DNA of 64,000 nt from Antarctobacter aquimaris. Lineage in GTDB: Bacteria > Pseudomonadota > Alphaproteobacteria > Rhodobacterales > Rhodobacteraceae. Location: assembly GCF_900184945.1 (NCBI RefSeq), contig NZ_FXYF01000009.1:1-64000 (forward strand), given 5' to 3'. Within the stretch, counting starts at the first letter, position 1; each line of letters begins with the position of its first letter. Position numbers and translations under genes: made by a program. Below are positions 34,705 to 44,118 of this stretch, one piece after another. The notes beneath the pieces were generated by a model. That model did no database searches. It was not told where the DNA came from and worked only from the letters and a program-made list of their open reading frames with translations.

Positions 34705-37700
34705 GCCTGCTGCGCGACACCGCTTGGCGCCTGAAGTACACGCCGGACGATGGTGACCTCGTCCGCCTGTTCTACGTTCCGGCTCTCCGATCAGCGACGC
34801 GCTATGACCGGCTGACGGGCTATTTTTCGTCTCGCGCCCTCGCATTAGCGGCGCGGGGCATCGAAGGGCTGGTTCTCAACAACGGCAAAATGCGGCTGAT
34901 CGTGGGCTGCACGCTGGGCGAGGAGGATGTCAAGGCGATCGAGCGTGGTGAATCTCTGCGAGATGCCGTTGAGCGAACGATCCAGAAGATGCCACCCTTG
35001 ACGGGCGATCCCCGTACCGTCGATGCCCTAGAACTTGTCGCGTGGATGGTGGCCCAAGGCTATCTTGACGTTAAGCTGGCTGTCCCCTGCGATGCCAACC
35101 GGCGCCCCATTCAAGATGACAGCATCTTCCACGAGAAGACGGGCATCATCGAGGACAAGACCGGTGATCGGCTCGCCTTCAATGGCAGCATCAACGAAAC
35201 CGAGTACGGTTGGACGCGGAACTGGGAAAGCTTCAACGCCTTTACGTCGTGGAATGACGGCCCTCGCGTAGATGAAGAGGAGGCGAGCTTTGCGAAATTG
35301 TGGGCCGACAAAGCGCGGCGAGCAATTACGCTAGATGTGCCGACAGCGCTTCGGGCTCAACTCCTGACGTTCCTGCCGGATCCCGAAAGGCTACCTAAGC
35401 GCCTTGTCGAACATGACGACGAAGGCAAAGAACAATTTGCACGCAGACCTAAACCTGGACGTGAAACGGCAAGAGACCCCGGTGCGGTTGCCCCGGAGCC
35501 TGTCGCTTCTATCGATGAAGAACGTCAGTCCGTATGGGAGAGAATAGCGAATGCGGCCGTTCAGCCGGTTGGAGGAGATCGTGTAGGGGAGGCGACCGCT
35601 GCCGTTGTCCCATGGCCCCATCAGATCCGGGCTTATCACCGTCTCTACAACAACTGGCCGCCGAAGCTGTTGATCGCCGATGAAGTAGGGCTGGGAAAGA
35701 CAGTGCAGGCCGGGCTGCTACTTCGGCAGGGATGGCTGGCCGGCAAGCTGAAGCGCATCCTCGTCCTTGCGCCTAAGAACGTCTGCAAGCAATGGCAGAT
35801 TGAATTGCGTGAAAAGTTTAACCTGAATTGGCCGATTTACGATGGTCAGAAGCTGACATGGTACAGATCACCGGCGCGCAATCATGACTTTGAGAAACCC
35901 GTATCACGCGAAGGCTGGCATCAAGAGCCCTTCGTGATCATGTCAAGTCATCTGGCACGCCGCCAAGATCGGCAACGCGAGATCCTTGACGCAGCCGATC
36001 CATGGGACCTTGTCGTACTTGATGAAGCGCACCACGCCCGGACCAAGGGAGCGGGAACGCCTCAGGCCAAGGGCCCAAACCGTCTTTTGCAGTTGATGCG
36101 TTCGCTGCGTCGCCGAACAGATGGGCTGATCCTTTTGACAGCGACTCCATTGCAAGTCCACGCAACTGAACTCTGGGATTTGCTCGACCTACTCGGAATG
36201 CCCCCGGAATGGACACCGGATGCTTTCGTTCGCTTCTTTTCCGAAGTCGCCAAGGAACCGGTTACGAACGAGAGCCTCGATTGGCTCTCTGCGCTCTTCC
36301 GTGCAAACGAGGCGCATTTTGGCGAGATGGCGCGGGCGGATGCTGAGCGGCACACACGTCTGAGTGGGTTAAAATGCCGGAAGGTTCTTCAGGCCCTGCG
36401 CGATCCAGTGTCTATTCCGCGCCGTCAGCTGTCTCCGGAAGAGCGACGAGCGGCAATTATGATCATCAAGAGATCAACTCCAGTCAGCGCGCTCGTGTCG
36501 CGGCATACCCGTGAACTGCTTCGGAAATACTTCAAGGCGGGAAAGCTTTCCACGGCTGTCGCCACGCGGCAAGTCGAAGACAGGTTCATTCCACTGTCTA
36601 ACGAAGAGGGTGATCTCTACAGCCAGGTCGAAACTTACATTTCTGATACATACAACGGTGCCGCACCCGATGCTCGCAATGCTGTGGGTTTCGTAATGAC
36701 CATCTATCGGCGGCGTTTGGCTTCCAGCTTCCACGCCCTTCGTCAAACGATGGAGAAACGAAAAGGCGGGGTCGGCGGACTTCTTTCCGCGGCGGATGAA
36801 GCTCGGATTGATGAGAATATCGCCGACCAGGTCGAAGCGGGGGAAGAGATTGATATTGAAACCGTGTCGGAGGACGAACGTCGGGCTCTCGCGTTCGAAG
36901 AGATCGCGACGATCGAGACCATCGTTCATGACATCGGGCGCCTGCCAACCGATACAAAGGCCATCGAACTCACGAAGGTTCTTAGTGAACTAAAGGGCAA
37001 CGGCTATCCGCAGGTGATGGTGTTCACCCAGTTCACAGATACCATGGACTACCTGAGAGACTTGCTCGTCGGGTCAGGAAAGTCTGTGATGTGTTTCTCT
37101 GGGCGCGGCGGCGAAGTGCACAATACTGATGGCACATGGAGTATGATCACGCGTGACGAAGTCAAGAGACGCTTCAAGGAAGGTCGGTCAGAGGTTCTGG
37201 TTTGTACAGATGCAGCCGCCGAGGGACTGAACTTCCAATTCTGCGGCGCCTTGGTGAACTACGATATGCCATGGAATCCTATGCGGGTTGAACAGCGCAT
37301 CGGGCGTATCGATCGTCTCGGCCAGCGTTTCTCAGATATCCGAATTATCAATCTGCACTATGAAGACACAGTGGAGGCAGACGTGTATCGCGCTCTCAGG
37401 AGCCGCATCTCGATCTTCGAAAGGGTAGTTGGCGGGCTTCAGCCGATCCTTACGCGTCTACCTCGGCTAATCGAAGAGTCCGTTTTGTCGAAATCGACGG
37501 CGCCTGAAGCCAAGCGGGACGACGCACTGCAGGCGCTCGACAACGCGATAGCAGCGGGGGAAGGATCAGCGCTGAACCTAGATGAGTTTGCTGATGAAGA
37601 TATCGAGGTGCCAGCACGCCCCGACCCCGCAATCTCCCTTGCTGATCTTCGGGCAGTTCTGGATCGACCTATCCTTCTCCCGCTCGGCACAGAGGCTGTT

Positions 37701-37859
37701 CACCTTAACGAGAAGGATTATCGACTGATCGACGGCTTTCTGCCGAACGCTGTACGTGTAACGGTTGACCGTGAATTTTATGAAATGCACTCCGATAGCG
37801 TTGAGTTTTGGACGCCTGGCAGTCCAGCATTTCCGGCGCTGTCAGCCTACCGACGTTGA
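34701..37859 (+). CDS. PLD-domain/SNF2-type helicase of the defence operon
   Basis: 1052 residues. Residues 1-200 are phospholipase D-like: HEKTGIIEDKTGDRLAFNGS followed by INETE gives an H-x-K plus G-S-x-N-E motif, as in PLD nucleases. After a charged linker, SNF2/DEAD motors follow: motif I DEVGLGKTVQAGLL (about 328), motif II DEAHHAR (about 441), LLTATPLQ, then the second lobe with VMVFTQFTDTMDYL, DAAAEGLNFQ and RIGRIDRLGQ. This resembles the helicase of DISARM-like and related systems. Start and methylase stop overlap (ATGA). The C terminus ends WTPGSPAFPALSAYRR; whether a longer tail has been lost to the IS-rich region behind it is uncertain. Confidence 0.88.
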   Translation: MSLLRDTAWRLKYTPDDGDLVRLFYVPALRSATRYDRLTGYFSSRALALAARGIEGLVLNNGKMRLIVGCTLGEEDVKAIERGESLRDAVERTIQKMPPLTGDPRTVDALELVAWMVAQGYLDVKLAVPCDANRRPIQDDSIFHEKTGIIEDKTGDRLAFNGSINETEYGWTRNWESFNAFTSWNDGPRVDEEEASFAKLWADKARRAITLDVPTALRAQLLTFLPDPERLPKRLVEHDDEGKEQFARRPKPGRETARDPGAVAPEPVASIDEERQSVWERIANAAVQPVGGDRVGEATAAVVPWPHQIRAYHRLYNNWPPKLLIADEVGLGKTVQAGLLLRQGWLAGKLKRILVLAPKNVCKQWQIELREKFNLNWPIYDGQKLTWYRSPARNHDFEKPVSREGWHQEPFVIMSSHLARRQDRQREILDAADPWDLVVLDEAHHARTKGAGTPQAKGPNRLLQLMRSLRRRTDGLILLTATPLQVHATELWDLLDLLGMPPEWTPDAFVRFFSEVAKEPVTNESLDWLSALFRANEAHFGEMARADAERHTRLSGLKCRKVLQALRDPVSIPRRQLSPEERRAAIMIIKRSTPVSALVSRHTRELLRKYFKAGKLSTAVATRQVEDRFIPLSNEEGDLYSQVETYISDTYNGAAPDARNAVGFVMTIYRRRLASSFHALRQTMEKRKGGVGGLLSAADEARIDENIADQVEAGEEIDIETVSEDERRALAFEEIATIETIVHDIGRLPTDTKAIELTKVLSELKGNGYPQVMVFTQFTDTMDYLRDLLVGSGKSVMCFSGRGGEVHNTDGTWSMITRDEVKRRFKEGRSEVLVCTDAAAEGLNFQFCGALVNYDMPWNPMRVEQRIGRIDRLGQRFSDIRIINLHYEDTVEADVYRALRSRISIFERVVGGLQPILTRLPRLIEESVLSKSTAPEAKRDDALQALDNAIAAGEGSALNLDEFADEDIEVPARPDPAISLADLRAVLDRPILLPLGTEAVHLNEKDYRLIDGFLPNAVRVTVDREFYEMHSDSVEFWTPGSPAFPALSAYRR

Positions 37860-38163
37860 ATTCCGATCCCAGTACCATCCGCCATCCAAGTGTTTTTCAT
37901 AACTGGGCAACAAACGCCGAAGATTTTTCTGATTTATTTTCAACATCTTATAGAGAATTCACCGGATCCGTGCAGTCATCAGGTCCGGAGAATATCGGCC
38001 CTGAGAGACCGCTTCCAAGCCTCCCGACGCAGGTGCCGGTGCTCAGCCCATCCCGCATAACCCTCGAATACAACGAGAAAATCCGGCCGCAGCCGGATCG
38101 GGAGAACGCGTTCGCGAGGGCAAGTGGCGGAGCGGGAGGGTCTGACCTCGAACCTTCTCCACC
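37860..38163. other. AT-richer non-coding stretch behind the defence operon
   Basis: About 300 bases with no convincing gene and no clear terminator. The sequence changes from the operon's composition to mixed debris and leads into the transposase relics. Confidence 0.4.
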
Positions 38164-38316
38164 CTAAGCCATTGTTTTCTCGCGTACTGCCCGATGCACG
38201 TGGAGCAAACCATTGACCTTCTTGAGCGAGAGCGGGAGCCGGACATATAGCATCACCGCCGGGCGGATGATCTTGGGTGACGTCTTGAAGTACAAGAAGG
38301 GGCTGACTGCGGTCAT
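38164..38316 (-). pseudogene. IS6-family transposase, N-terminal relic
   Basis: About 50 codons starting MTAVSPFLYFKTSPKIIRPA and continuing VMLYVRLPLSLKKVNGLLH. IS6-family transposases begin with an F-K-T-S-P-E-I-I-R block followed by V-M-L-Y-V-R-F-P-L-S-L-R. After this the frame diverges and stops, so the DDE catalytic domain is gone. Confidence 0.65.
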
Positions 38317-38372
38317 GGCGGAACGCTGGTCAGCCCCCTGCCCCGCCTCAAGCCGGGTTCTTCTGACACTGC

Positions 38373-38438
38373 CCGTGCGGAGATCCGCGCCTCCAGGTCC
38401 ACATCGCTGAACAGCGACCGCTCGCCTCGTCCGCCCCG
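38373..38438 (-). pseudogene. IS5-family transposase N-terminal relic
   Basis: A stretch reading RGGRGERSLFSDVDLEARIS resembles the first residues of IS5-type transposases (G-S-L-F-S-Y-V-D-L-E-x-R). Only about 22 codons are recognisable, and they end close to the IS6 relic. Confidence 0.35.
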
Positions 38439-38576
38439 CGCAGAAACCACTTGCACCGAGCGCGGCAACCACAGAAGTAGTCTGTTAGCGATTAATCTCA
38501 TGCGTCGACCGCGCCCTCTAAATGACGCGGCCGAGTTCATCGTACGAAGCCGATTCGAATAGCTCAGACTGCTTCC

Positions 38577-38999
38577 TCAGAGTGAGATCTCGATGTGCTC
38601 GACTTCTGCCTTTGATGCGCCACGATATGCGGTAACTTCTATCTCCACCTTGAATTCCGGGGCCCCCAGTGGCGAACAAGTTACTGTGCGCTGCGGATCT
38701 ATACCGTGAAATCTTTCACCGACATAATCCATGACAGCGCGGGCATCGGCGACATTCGGAATGAAGATGCGGGATTGCACAACATCTTCAATGCAGGAGC
38801 CAACCGACTTCAGGGCGCCCTCGATGTTGTGAAAACACTGGCGGGCCTGCTCGACCGGGTCGTCTGACATCTCCCGTGTCCGGTAATTCCTGCCGGCGGT
38901 GTTGGAAACGAAAATCCAGTTGTCGACGGCGACGATGCGTGAGTAGCTTTCTTTTGTTTCGAAGATCGAGCCGGATTTGACCTTGGTGATTTTGACCAT
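38577..38999 (-). CDS. RidA-family protein (enamine/imine deaminase type)
   Basis: 140 residues. The YjgF/RidA fold is recognisable from WIFVSNTAGRNYRTREMSDD, VEQARQCFHNIEGALKSVG and the region QSRIFIPNVADARAVMDYVG with the Arg that anchors the substrate carboxylate in active RidA proteins. FKVEIEVTAYRG closes the fold. RidA proteins hydrolyse reactive 2-aminoacrylate-type imines. It is the last gene of a catabolic operon with an FAD-dependent amine oxidase-like enzyme, whose imine product would be a natural target. The start at 38999 follows a good GGAAAG site. Confidence 0.85.
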   Translation of the reverse strand: MVKITKVKSGSIFETKESYSRIVAVDNWIFVSNTAGRNYRTREMSDDPVEQARQCFHNIEGALKSVGSCIEDVVQSRIFIPNVADARAVMDYVGERFHGIDPQRTVTCSPLGAPEFKVEIEVTAYRGASKAEVEHIEISL

Positions 39000-39081
39000 T
39001 CGCTTTCCTTTCGTGGGTTGTGGTAAGGTGCCCCGCCAATTCGTTCTCTACGGGATGTTCGGTATCGGGACGGTCGGGCCG

Positions 39082-40704
39082 TCAGGCGTTTAAGCCGTAG
39101 ATCTCGCGGGCGGTGGCAGCGGTGATGCGGCCTTCGGCGAGATCCCGGGCGACCCGTGCGGGATCGCGCCGCTCCGGCGGGCCGTAGCCGCCGCCGCCTG
39201 GCGTCACGATCGCGACCACCTGTCCCGGCTGCAGATCGACCATGCCATCGAACCGGGTGCGGCCATCTCCGAAATCGAGCCGTGTGCCAGAGGCTTCGCG
39301 CCCACCGTCCAGTCCCCACGGATGCGATGCAACGCGGGAACCCTCAACGGTGAAGCGGCAGGCCGCCTCGGCACGGTAGACACGGCGGATGCCAAGACCT
39401 CCGCGGAATGTGCCATCTCCTCCCGATCCATCGACCAGCTCGTAGCGCAGAAGCGTCAAGGGATACTCGCCCTCAAGGGCCTCGACAGGCAGGTTGGAGG
39501 TGTTGGTCAGGCTGACATGGATGCCAGAAAGGCCGTCCGCCCAAGGCCGGGCGCCTCCCCCGCCGCCGATGGTCTCAAGATAGACCCAAAGCGACCCGTC
39601 TCTGCGCGTGCCGTTAAAGATCGCTCCTGTGCAGCATCCGTTGCCTGCGGCCATGACCCGGCCAGGAAGCGCCTTTGCAAGCGCGCCATATATCACGTCG
39701 CATACGCGCTGGGCGGCGGCGATGCGCCCGTCGACGGCGGCCGGATGGGTACAATTCAGGATGGATCCTTTGGGCGCGGTGACGGTCAGGGGCCGCGAAA
39801 GGCCTGCATTGGGCAGGATCGACGGATCGACCACGGACTTCACTGTGAAGAAGGTCGCGGCCAAGAGCGACGTGTAGATCAGGTTCAGGCCAGCACGCAC
39901 CTGCGGTGGACCATCGAAATCGAGACGCATCTCGTCCTCCGCTACGGTAACCTTGACCGAGAAGATCATGGATCCATCCCGCTGGTTGCTGTCGAAGCTG
40001 TCGGAAAAACTGTAGGTTCCGTCGGGGATCGCCCGGATGCCCGCGCGCATCTTGCGTTCGGCATAGTCCTGAAGTGCATCACCGGCCGCCAGAACGATGT
40101 CCGTGCCGTACTTTTTGCAAAGGTCCTGCATCCGTTGCACGCACAGCCGGTTCGCGGCCATCTGCGCCCGCAGGTCAGACAGGCGTTCGCGCGGCACCTG
40201 GCAGTTGAGCAGGAACATGTCCTGCAAGTCGGAATTAAGGATTCCCTCGCGATACAAGCGCACAGGCGGAATCCGCAGACCTTCCTGGTAGATGTGGTCG
40301 TGCCCGCGATCCGCAAAATCCGAATGGTGGGCCGTGTTGACCGCCCAAGCGATCAGCACGCCGTCAACGAAGATCGGCTCCGCCAGAACGATGTCGGGCA
40401 GATGGGTGGCACCGCCTTCATAGGCGTCGTTGGCGATGAACACATCGCCCGGCCGGATATCCTGAAGGGCATGCCGGCGGGTAATGTGTTCGATGACGCC
40501 AAGAAAGGATCCGAGATGCATCGGAATGTGCTCGGCTTGGCACAGCGTGTTGCCGCGATGGTCGAACAGGGCTGTGGAGCAGTCCCGCCTTTCCTTGATG
40601 TTGGTGGAGTAAGAGGCGCGCACCAGTGCCTCGCCCATTTCCTCGACAATCGACATCAGAGCCGATCCGATAACCTCGACGGTAATTGGGTCGATCGTGG
40701 TCAT
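39082..40704 (-). CDS. hyuB: hydantoinase B/oxoprolinase family protein
   Basis: 540 residues (MTTIDPITVEVIGSALMSIV). Family signatures are RASYSTNIKERRDCSTALFD, GDVFIANDAYEGGATHLPDI and AWAVNTAHHSDFADRG near the N-terminal third, and GGGGYGPPERRDPARVARDL at the C terminus. HyuB associates with HyuA to form an ATP-dependent ring-opening enzyme acting on hydantoins, N-methylhydantoin or 5-oxoproline. The length matches the usual 520-590 residues. The start overlaps the hyuA stop (ATGA), so the subunits are made together. The substrate cannot be told from the sequence. Confidence 0.88.
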   Translation of the reverse strand: MTTIDPITVEVIGSALMSIVEEMGEALVRASYSTNIKERRDCSTALFDHRGNTLCQAEHIPMHLGSFLGVIEHITRRHALQDIRPGDVFIANDAYEGGATHLPDIVLAEPIFVDGVLIAWAVNTAHHSDFADRGHDHIYQEGLRIPPVRLYREGILNSDLQDMFLLNCQVPRERLSDLRAQMAANRLCVQRMQDLCKKYGTDIVLAAGDALQDYAERKMRAGIRAIPDGTYSFSDSFDSNQRDGSMIFSVKVTVAEDEMRLDFDGPPQVRAGLNLIYTSLLAATFFTVKSVVDPSILPNAGLSRPLTVTAPKGSILNCTHPAAVDGRIAAAQRVCDVIYGALAKALPGRVMAAGNGCCTGAIFNGTRRDGSLWVYLETIGGGGGARPWADGLSGIHVSLTNTSNLPVEALEGEYPLTLLRYELVDGSGGDGTFRGGLGIRRVYRAEAACRFTVEGSRVASHPWGLDGGREASGTRLDFGDGRTRFDGMVDLQPGQVVAIVTPGGGGYGPPERRDPARVARDLAEGRITAATAREIYGLNA

Positions 40705-42755
40705 GCCTTGGTCTCCAGGATGAGGTTGCGGTAGGGATCCACGGTCGCCGTCATGCCTGGAAGGATCACCGTGGTGGTGTCCATCTGTTCGACGATAGCG
40801 GGCCCGGTGACGACATGGCCTGATCGCAACTTGTCACGGGACAGGACCGGGCAATCGACAAAGCCTTGAGCCTCCGGTAGCCAGACGTCGCGGCGCCCTA
40901 TCTCTGCCGCGGACGCGTCGGGGGCGCCGACGGGCTCTGCCCGAAACTCTGCCTTGTCCACCACACCCGCTGCCTCAATCCGTAAGGTCACGAGCTGGAT
41001 CGTTTCACCCTCCGCGACGAAGCCAAACCGCTGGCGGTGCGCGGCCTCGAAACGCTGGCCAAGCAATTCAAAACTGCTTTCGGTGATTGGGCCATCGGGC
41101 ACCGATACCTGCAACTCGTAATTCTGGCCGCGATAGCGCAGATCGGCAGTGCGGATGAGCACCTGCCGTTGAGGGCTGATCGACTCCGCGGTGAACCAAT
41201 TCGCGGCCTGCACGGCCAGTGCGGCAAAACCCTCCTCGACACCGGACGTACCTTCTGACGTCAGATCCAACAGCCTCGACACCGCAAAATCTGCGCGAAG
41301 ATCGGTCAGGAGAAGCCCCAAGGCGCAAAGCGTGCCCGGTGTCGGCGGGACAATGACCTTTGCGATGTCGAGGTCGCGCGCCAGACGTGCGGCATGTAAC
41401 GGCCCTGCCCCGCCAAAGGCCATGAGGGCATAGTCCCGGGGATCGTACCCACGCTGGACGCTGATGACGCGGATCGCCTTCGCCATGTTTGCAGTAACCA
41501 CCGAGACGATGCCCTGCGCCGTCTCCATCAGGCCCAAGCCCAGCCGATCGGCTAGGCTCTGGACCGCGGCCACCGCCATGTCGCGGCGGACCTTCATCCG
41601 CCCGCCCAGGAGCTCAACGGGGTTCAGGGTCTGCAGTACGATGTTTGCGTCCGTCACAGTGGGTTCGCTGTTGCCGAGCCCATAGCAAACCGGTCCGGGA
41701 TACGCTCCGGCAGACCGCGGCCCCACCTTCAGAAGCCCGCCAGAATCGACATGTGCAATTGATCCGCCGCCTGCGCCAACAGTGTGGATATCCAGCATCG
41801 GCGCCTTGATGGGATAGCCGTGCACCTCGGCCTGGCCCGTCAGATTGCATTGGCCCCCTGTCAGAAGTGCCACATCAGAGGACGTGCCTCCGACGTCGAA
41901 GGTGATGACATTGCCGAATCCAGCCATTTGCCCGATCGCCTGCGCCGCCACCACGCCCGTTGACGGGCCGGACAGCACGGTGCGCACTGGCAGGCTGGCT
42001 GCGGCATCAAACCCGATCACCCCGCCATTGGACTGGGTCAGCTGCGGCGGCACAGGAAGCCCGATGTCGCGAAGCCGTTCCTTCAGGCGATGGATATAAC
42101 GGCTCATCACGGGGCCGAGGTAGGCGTTAACGACCGTAGTGGACAGGCGCTCGAACTCGCGGAATTCGGGAGCAACCTCATGCGACACGGAAACGAAGAC
42201 ATCCGGAAGCTCCTCGGCAAGGATACGCCGGGCGGCTGCCTCGTGTTCGGTGTTGAGGAAACCGTAAAGGAAGCAGATGGCGACGGCTTTGACCTCAGAC
42301 TTCTTGAGATCGCGGATGCGGCTGCGAAGTGCAGATTCGTCAAGGGCCAGTTCAACGGATCCATCGTGCCGGATGCGTTCAGGTACCTCTTGGCGCAGAT
42401 CGCGGGCGACGAGTTCGGCGGGCTTCTCGGCCGCCATGTCGTAGAGATTTGGGCGCCGCTGCCGACCGATCTCGAGTAGGTCCCGGAAGCCGTCCGTCAC
42501 GATGAGCCCAGTCCGCACGCCCCGCCCCTCGATGAGCGCATTTGTGGCGACTGTGGTGCCGTGCCCCATAAAGGACAGCTCCCCTGGAGCCGCGCCGACT
42601 TGGGCCAGACCCTCGACTAGGCCGTCTGCAATCCCGCGCGACGGGTCGTCCGGCGTGGAAGGGACCTTCCAGATCTCGAGCCGCCGCGTCACGTCATCGA
42701 AGAGGCACACGTCGGTGAATGTGCCTCCGGAATCTACGCCGATTCTCCACGCCAT
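40701..42755 (-). CDS. hyuA: hydantoinase A/oxoprolinase family protein
   Basis: 684 residues. The N terminus MAWRIGVDSGGTFTDVCLFD is the actin-like phosphate-binding loop. GHGTTVATNALIEGRG and the second phosphate segment VITFDVGGTSSDVAL with DIHTVGAGGGSIAHVD are diagnostic. The family phosphorylates or otherwise activates a cyclic amide with ATP before hydrolysis. Typical length is about 680-700, so the protein is complete. It is preceded by the FAD oxidoreductase gene (21 bases) and followed directly by hyuB. The single-gene oxoprolinase fusion is not present; this is the split bacterial form. Confidence 0.9.
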   Translation of the reverse strand: MAWRIGVDSGGTFTDVCLFDDVTRRLEIWKVPSTPDDPSRGIADGLVEGLAQVGAAPGELSFMGHGTTVATNALIEGRGVRTGLIVTDGFRDLLEIGRQRRPNLYDMAAEKPAELVARDLRQEVPERIRHDGSVELALDESALRSRIRDLKKSEVKAVAICFLYGFLNTEHEAAARRILAEELPDVFVSVSHEVAPEFREFERLSTTVVNAYLGPVMSRYIHRLKERLRDIGLPVPPQLTQSNGGVIGFDAAASLPVRTVLSGPSTGVVAAQAIGQMAGFGNVITFDVGGTSSDVALLTGGQCNLTGQAEVHGYPIKAPMLDIHTVGAGGGSIAHVDSGGLLKVGPRSAGAYPGPVCYGLGNSEPTVTDANIVLQTLNPVELLGGRMKVRRDMAVAAVQSLADRLGLGLMETAQGIVSVVTANMAKAIRVISVQRGYDPRDYALMAFGGAGPLHAARLARDLDIAKVIVPPTPGTLCALGLLLTDLRADFAVSRLLDLTSEGTSGVEEGFAALAVQAANWFTAESISPQRQVLIRTADLRYRGQNYELQVSVPDGPITESSFELLGQRFEAAHRQRFGFVAEGETIQLVTLRIEAAGVVDKAEFRAEPVGAPDASAAEIGRRDVWLPEAQGFVDCPVLSRDKLRSGHVVTGPAIVEQMDTTTVILPGMTATVDPYRNLILETKA

Positions 42756-42776
42756 CGCAGTCGCTACCCTCCAGAT

Positions 42777-44108
42777 CTAGGCCGCCGCGCCGGCGACGAC
42801 CAATTTGGCCCGCCCGAAACGGGACAGGCGAAACGGGGTCGGATCGACGCAGGGCGTAACGCCGCGGACGATCTCCGACATCAGTCGCCCGCCCCCCGGC
42901 CCGATTCCAAAGCCATGGCCGGAATAACCGGCGGACAGGAATAGCCCCGGTACTGCCTCGACGGCCCCGATGACCGGTATCGCGTCGGGCGTGGCGTCGA
43001 TCATGCCGGCCCAGCTGTGTGTGATTCGAGCCGTTTCAAAGGCGGCAAACGCTTGCCGCAGGCGGATCAGGCTCTGTCGATTAAAGGGTTCGTGCGGGAC
43101 GGGATCCAGCACGCGAATCTCTTCGAACGGCGTTGTCTGGTCGAGAGACCAGCTTCGCGGCATCCGCAGCTCGGTGACGAACTGGCCTCCGACACGCAAC
43201 TTCAGCTCGCGCCAACTACGCACGAGGGTCGGGAGAAAGTCAAAGAACAGGCGGAAACTGTCTGGTGTTATCGGAGCCACATTGGCGTTGCGCAAGGCCA
43301 CCGTGTAGCCTCCGTCAAGCCGCCTGCGAAAGGCCAAGTCGCCGCCGCCAACCGGCATGTCGGGAACTCCTTCGACTCCATCCACCCGCGCGGCCGTGCC
43401 CAGAATGCGCAATTGCGGGAAGTCCACCCCGACGTTGCCTAGGAACAGCCGTGACCAGACGCCGCCCGCCAGAACCACTTGGGACGTCCGAACCGTGCCC
43501 CGTTCGGTCACGACTGAGCTGACGCGGCCGGCCGAGGTCTCGATTCCCCGGACAGCGCAATTCTCGACGATGCGTGCGCCCAGCCGCCGGGCGGCTCTGG
43601 CCATGGCCGGAACGGCTTGCCCGGGTTCGGCACGGCCATCGTTCGCTGTATGCAGGGCCATCCGGTAACTGCCATGAATTCCGGGCAGGAGGCGGGCCAG
43701 CGCGGAGCCTTCGATGATCTGTGTCGGCACCCCCGACTTTGCGGCGGTTTCTGCCCAAGAGGAAAACTCTTTGATCTCTCGAGGAGTGCGGCAGACGTAG
43801 GTGATGCCGGTTTCCCGGAAACCGGTGTCTATGCTGAAATGCCGATCAATCCCCCGCCATAGCGCCAGGCTTTCGATTGCGAGAGGAACTTCTGCGGCAT
43901 CCCGACCCATCTGCCGCACCCAACCCCAGTTCCGCGAGCTTTGTTCGGCCGCGATCTGGCCCTTCTCGAAGAGGGAGACCTGAACCCCCGCCTCGGCAAG
44001 AAAAAGCGCGGCAGTCACACCCGCGATGCCGCCGCCAACGACAACCACCTCGCTTGCGTCGGGCACCGGATCCGAAGCTCCGATCTTGTCCAATGACGGA
44101 ATCGGCAT
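42777..44108 (-). CDS. FAD-dependent oxidoreductase, DAO family (amine/amino acid oxidase-like)
   Basis: 443 residues. The Rossmann motif is VVVVGGGIAGVTAALFLAEA (21-40) and a second flavin contact is RNWGWVRQMGRD. The C-terminal part has DATPDAIPVIGAVEAVPGLF and GYSGHGFGIGPGGGRLMSEI, the end typical of glycine/sarcosine oxidase-like enzymes. Such enzymes oxidise a secondary or primary amine to an imine, passing electrons to O2 or a carrier. Placement between SDR and hyuAB, with RidA at the operon end, fits degradation of an N-containing compound whose amine is oxidised after ring opening. The substrate is unknown. Confidence 0.85.
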   Translation of the reverse strand: MPIPSLDKIGASDPVPDASEVVVVGGGIAGVTAALFLAEAGVQVSLFEKGQIAAEQSSRNWGWVRQMGRDAAEVPLAIESLALWRGIDRHFSIDTGFRETGITYVCRTPREIKEFSSWAETAAKSGVPTQIIEGSALARLLPGIHGSYRMALHTANDGRAEPGQAVPAMARAARRLGARIVENCAVRGIETSAGRVSSVVTERGTVRTSQVVLAGGVWSRLFLGNVGVDFPQLRILGTAARVDGVEGVPDMPVGGGDLAFRRRLDGGYTVALRNANVAPITPDSFRLFFDFLPTLVRSWRELKLRVGGQFVTELRMPRSWSLDQTTPFEEIRVLDPVPHEPFNRQSLIRLRQAFAAFETARITHSWAGMIDATPDAIPVIGAVEAVPGLFLSAGYSGHGFGIGPGGGRLMSEIVRGVTPCVDPTPFRLSRFGRAKLVVAGAAA

Positions 44109-44118
44109 GATGCCTCCC

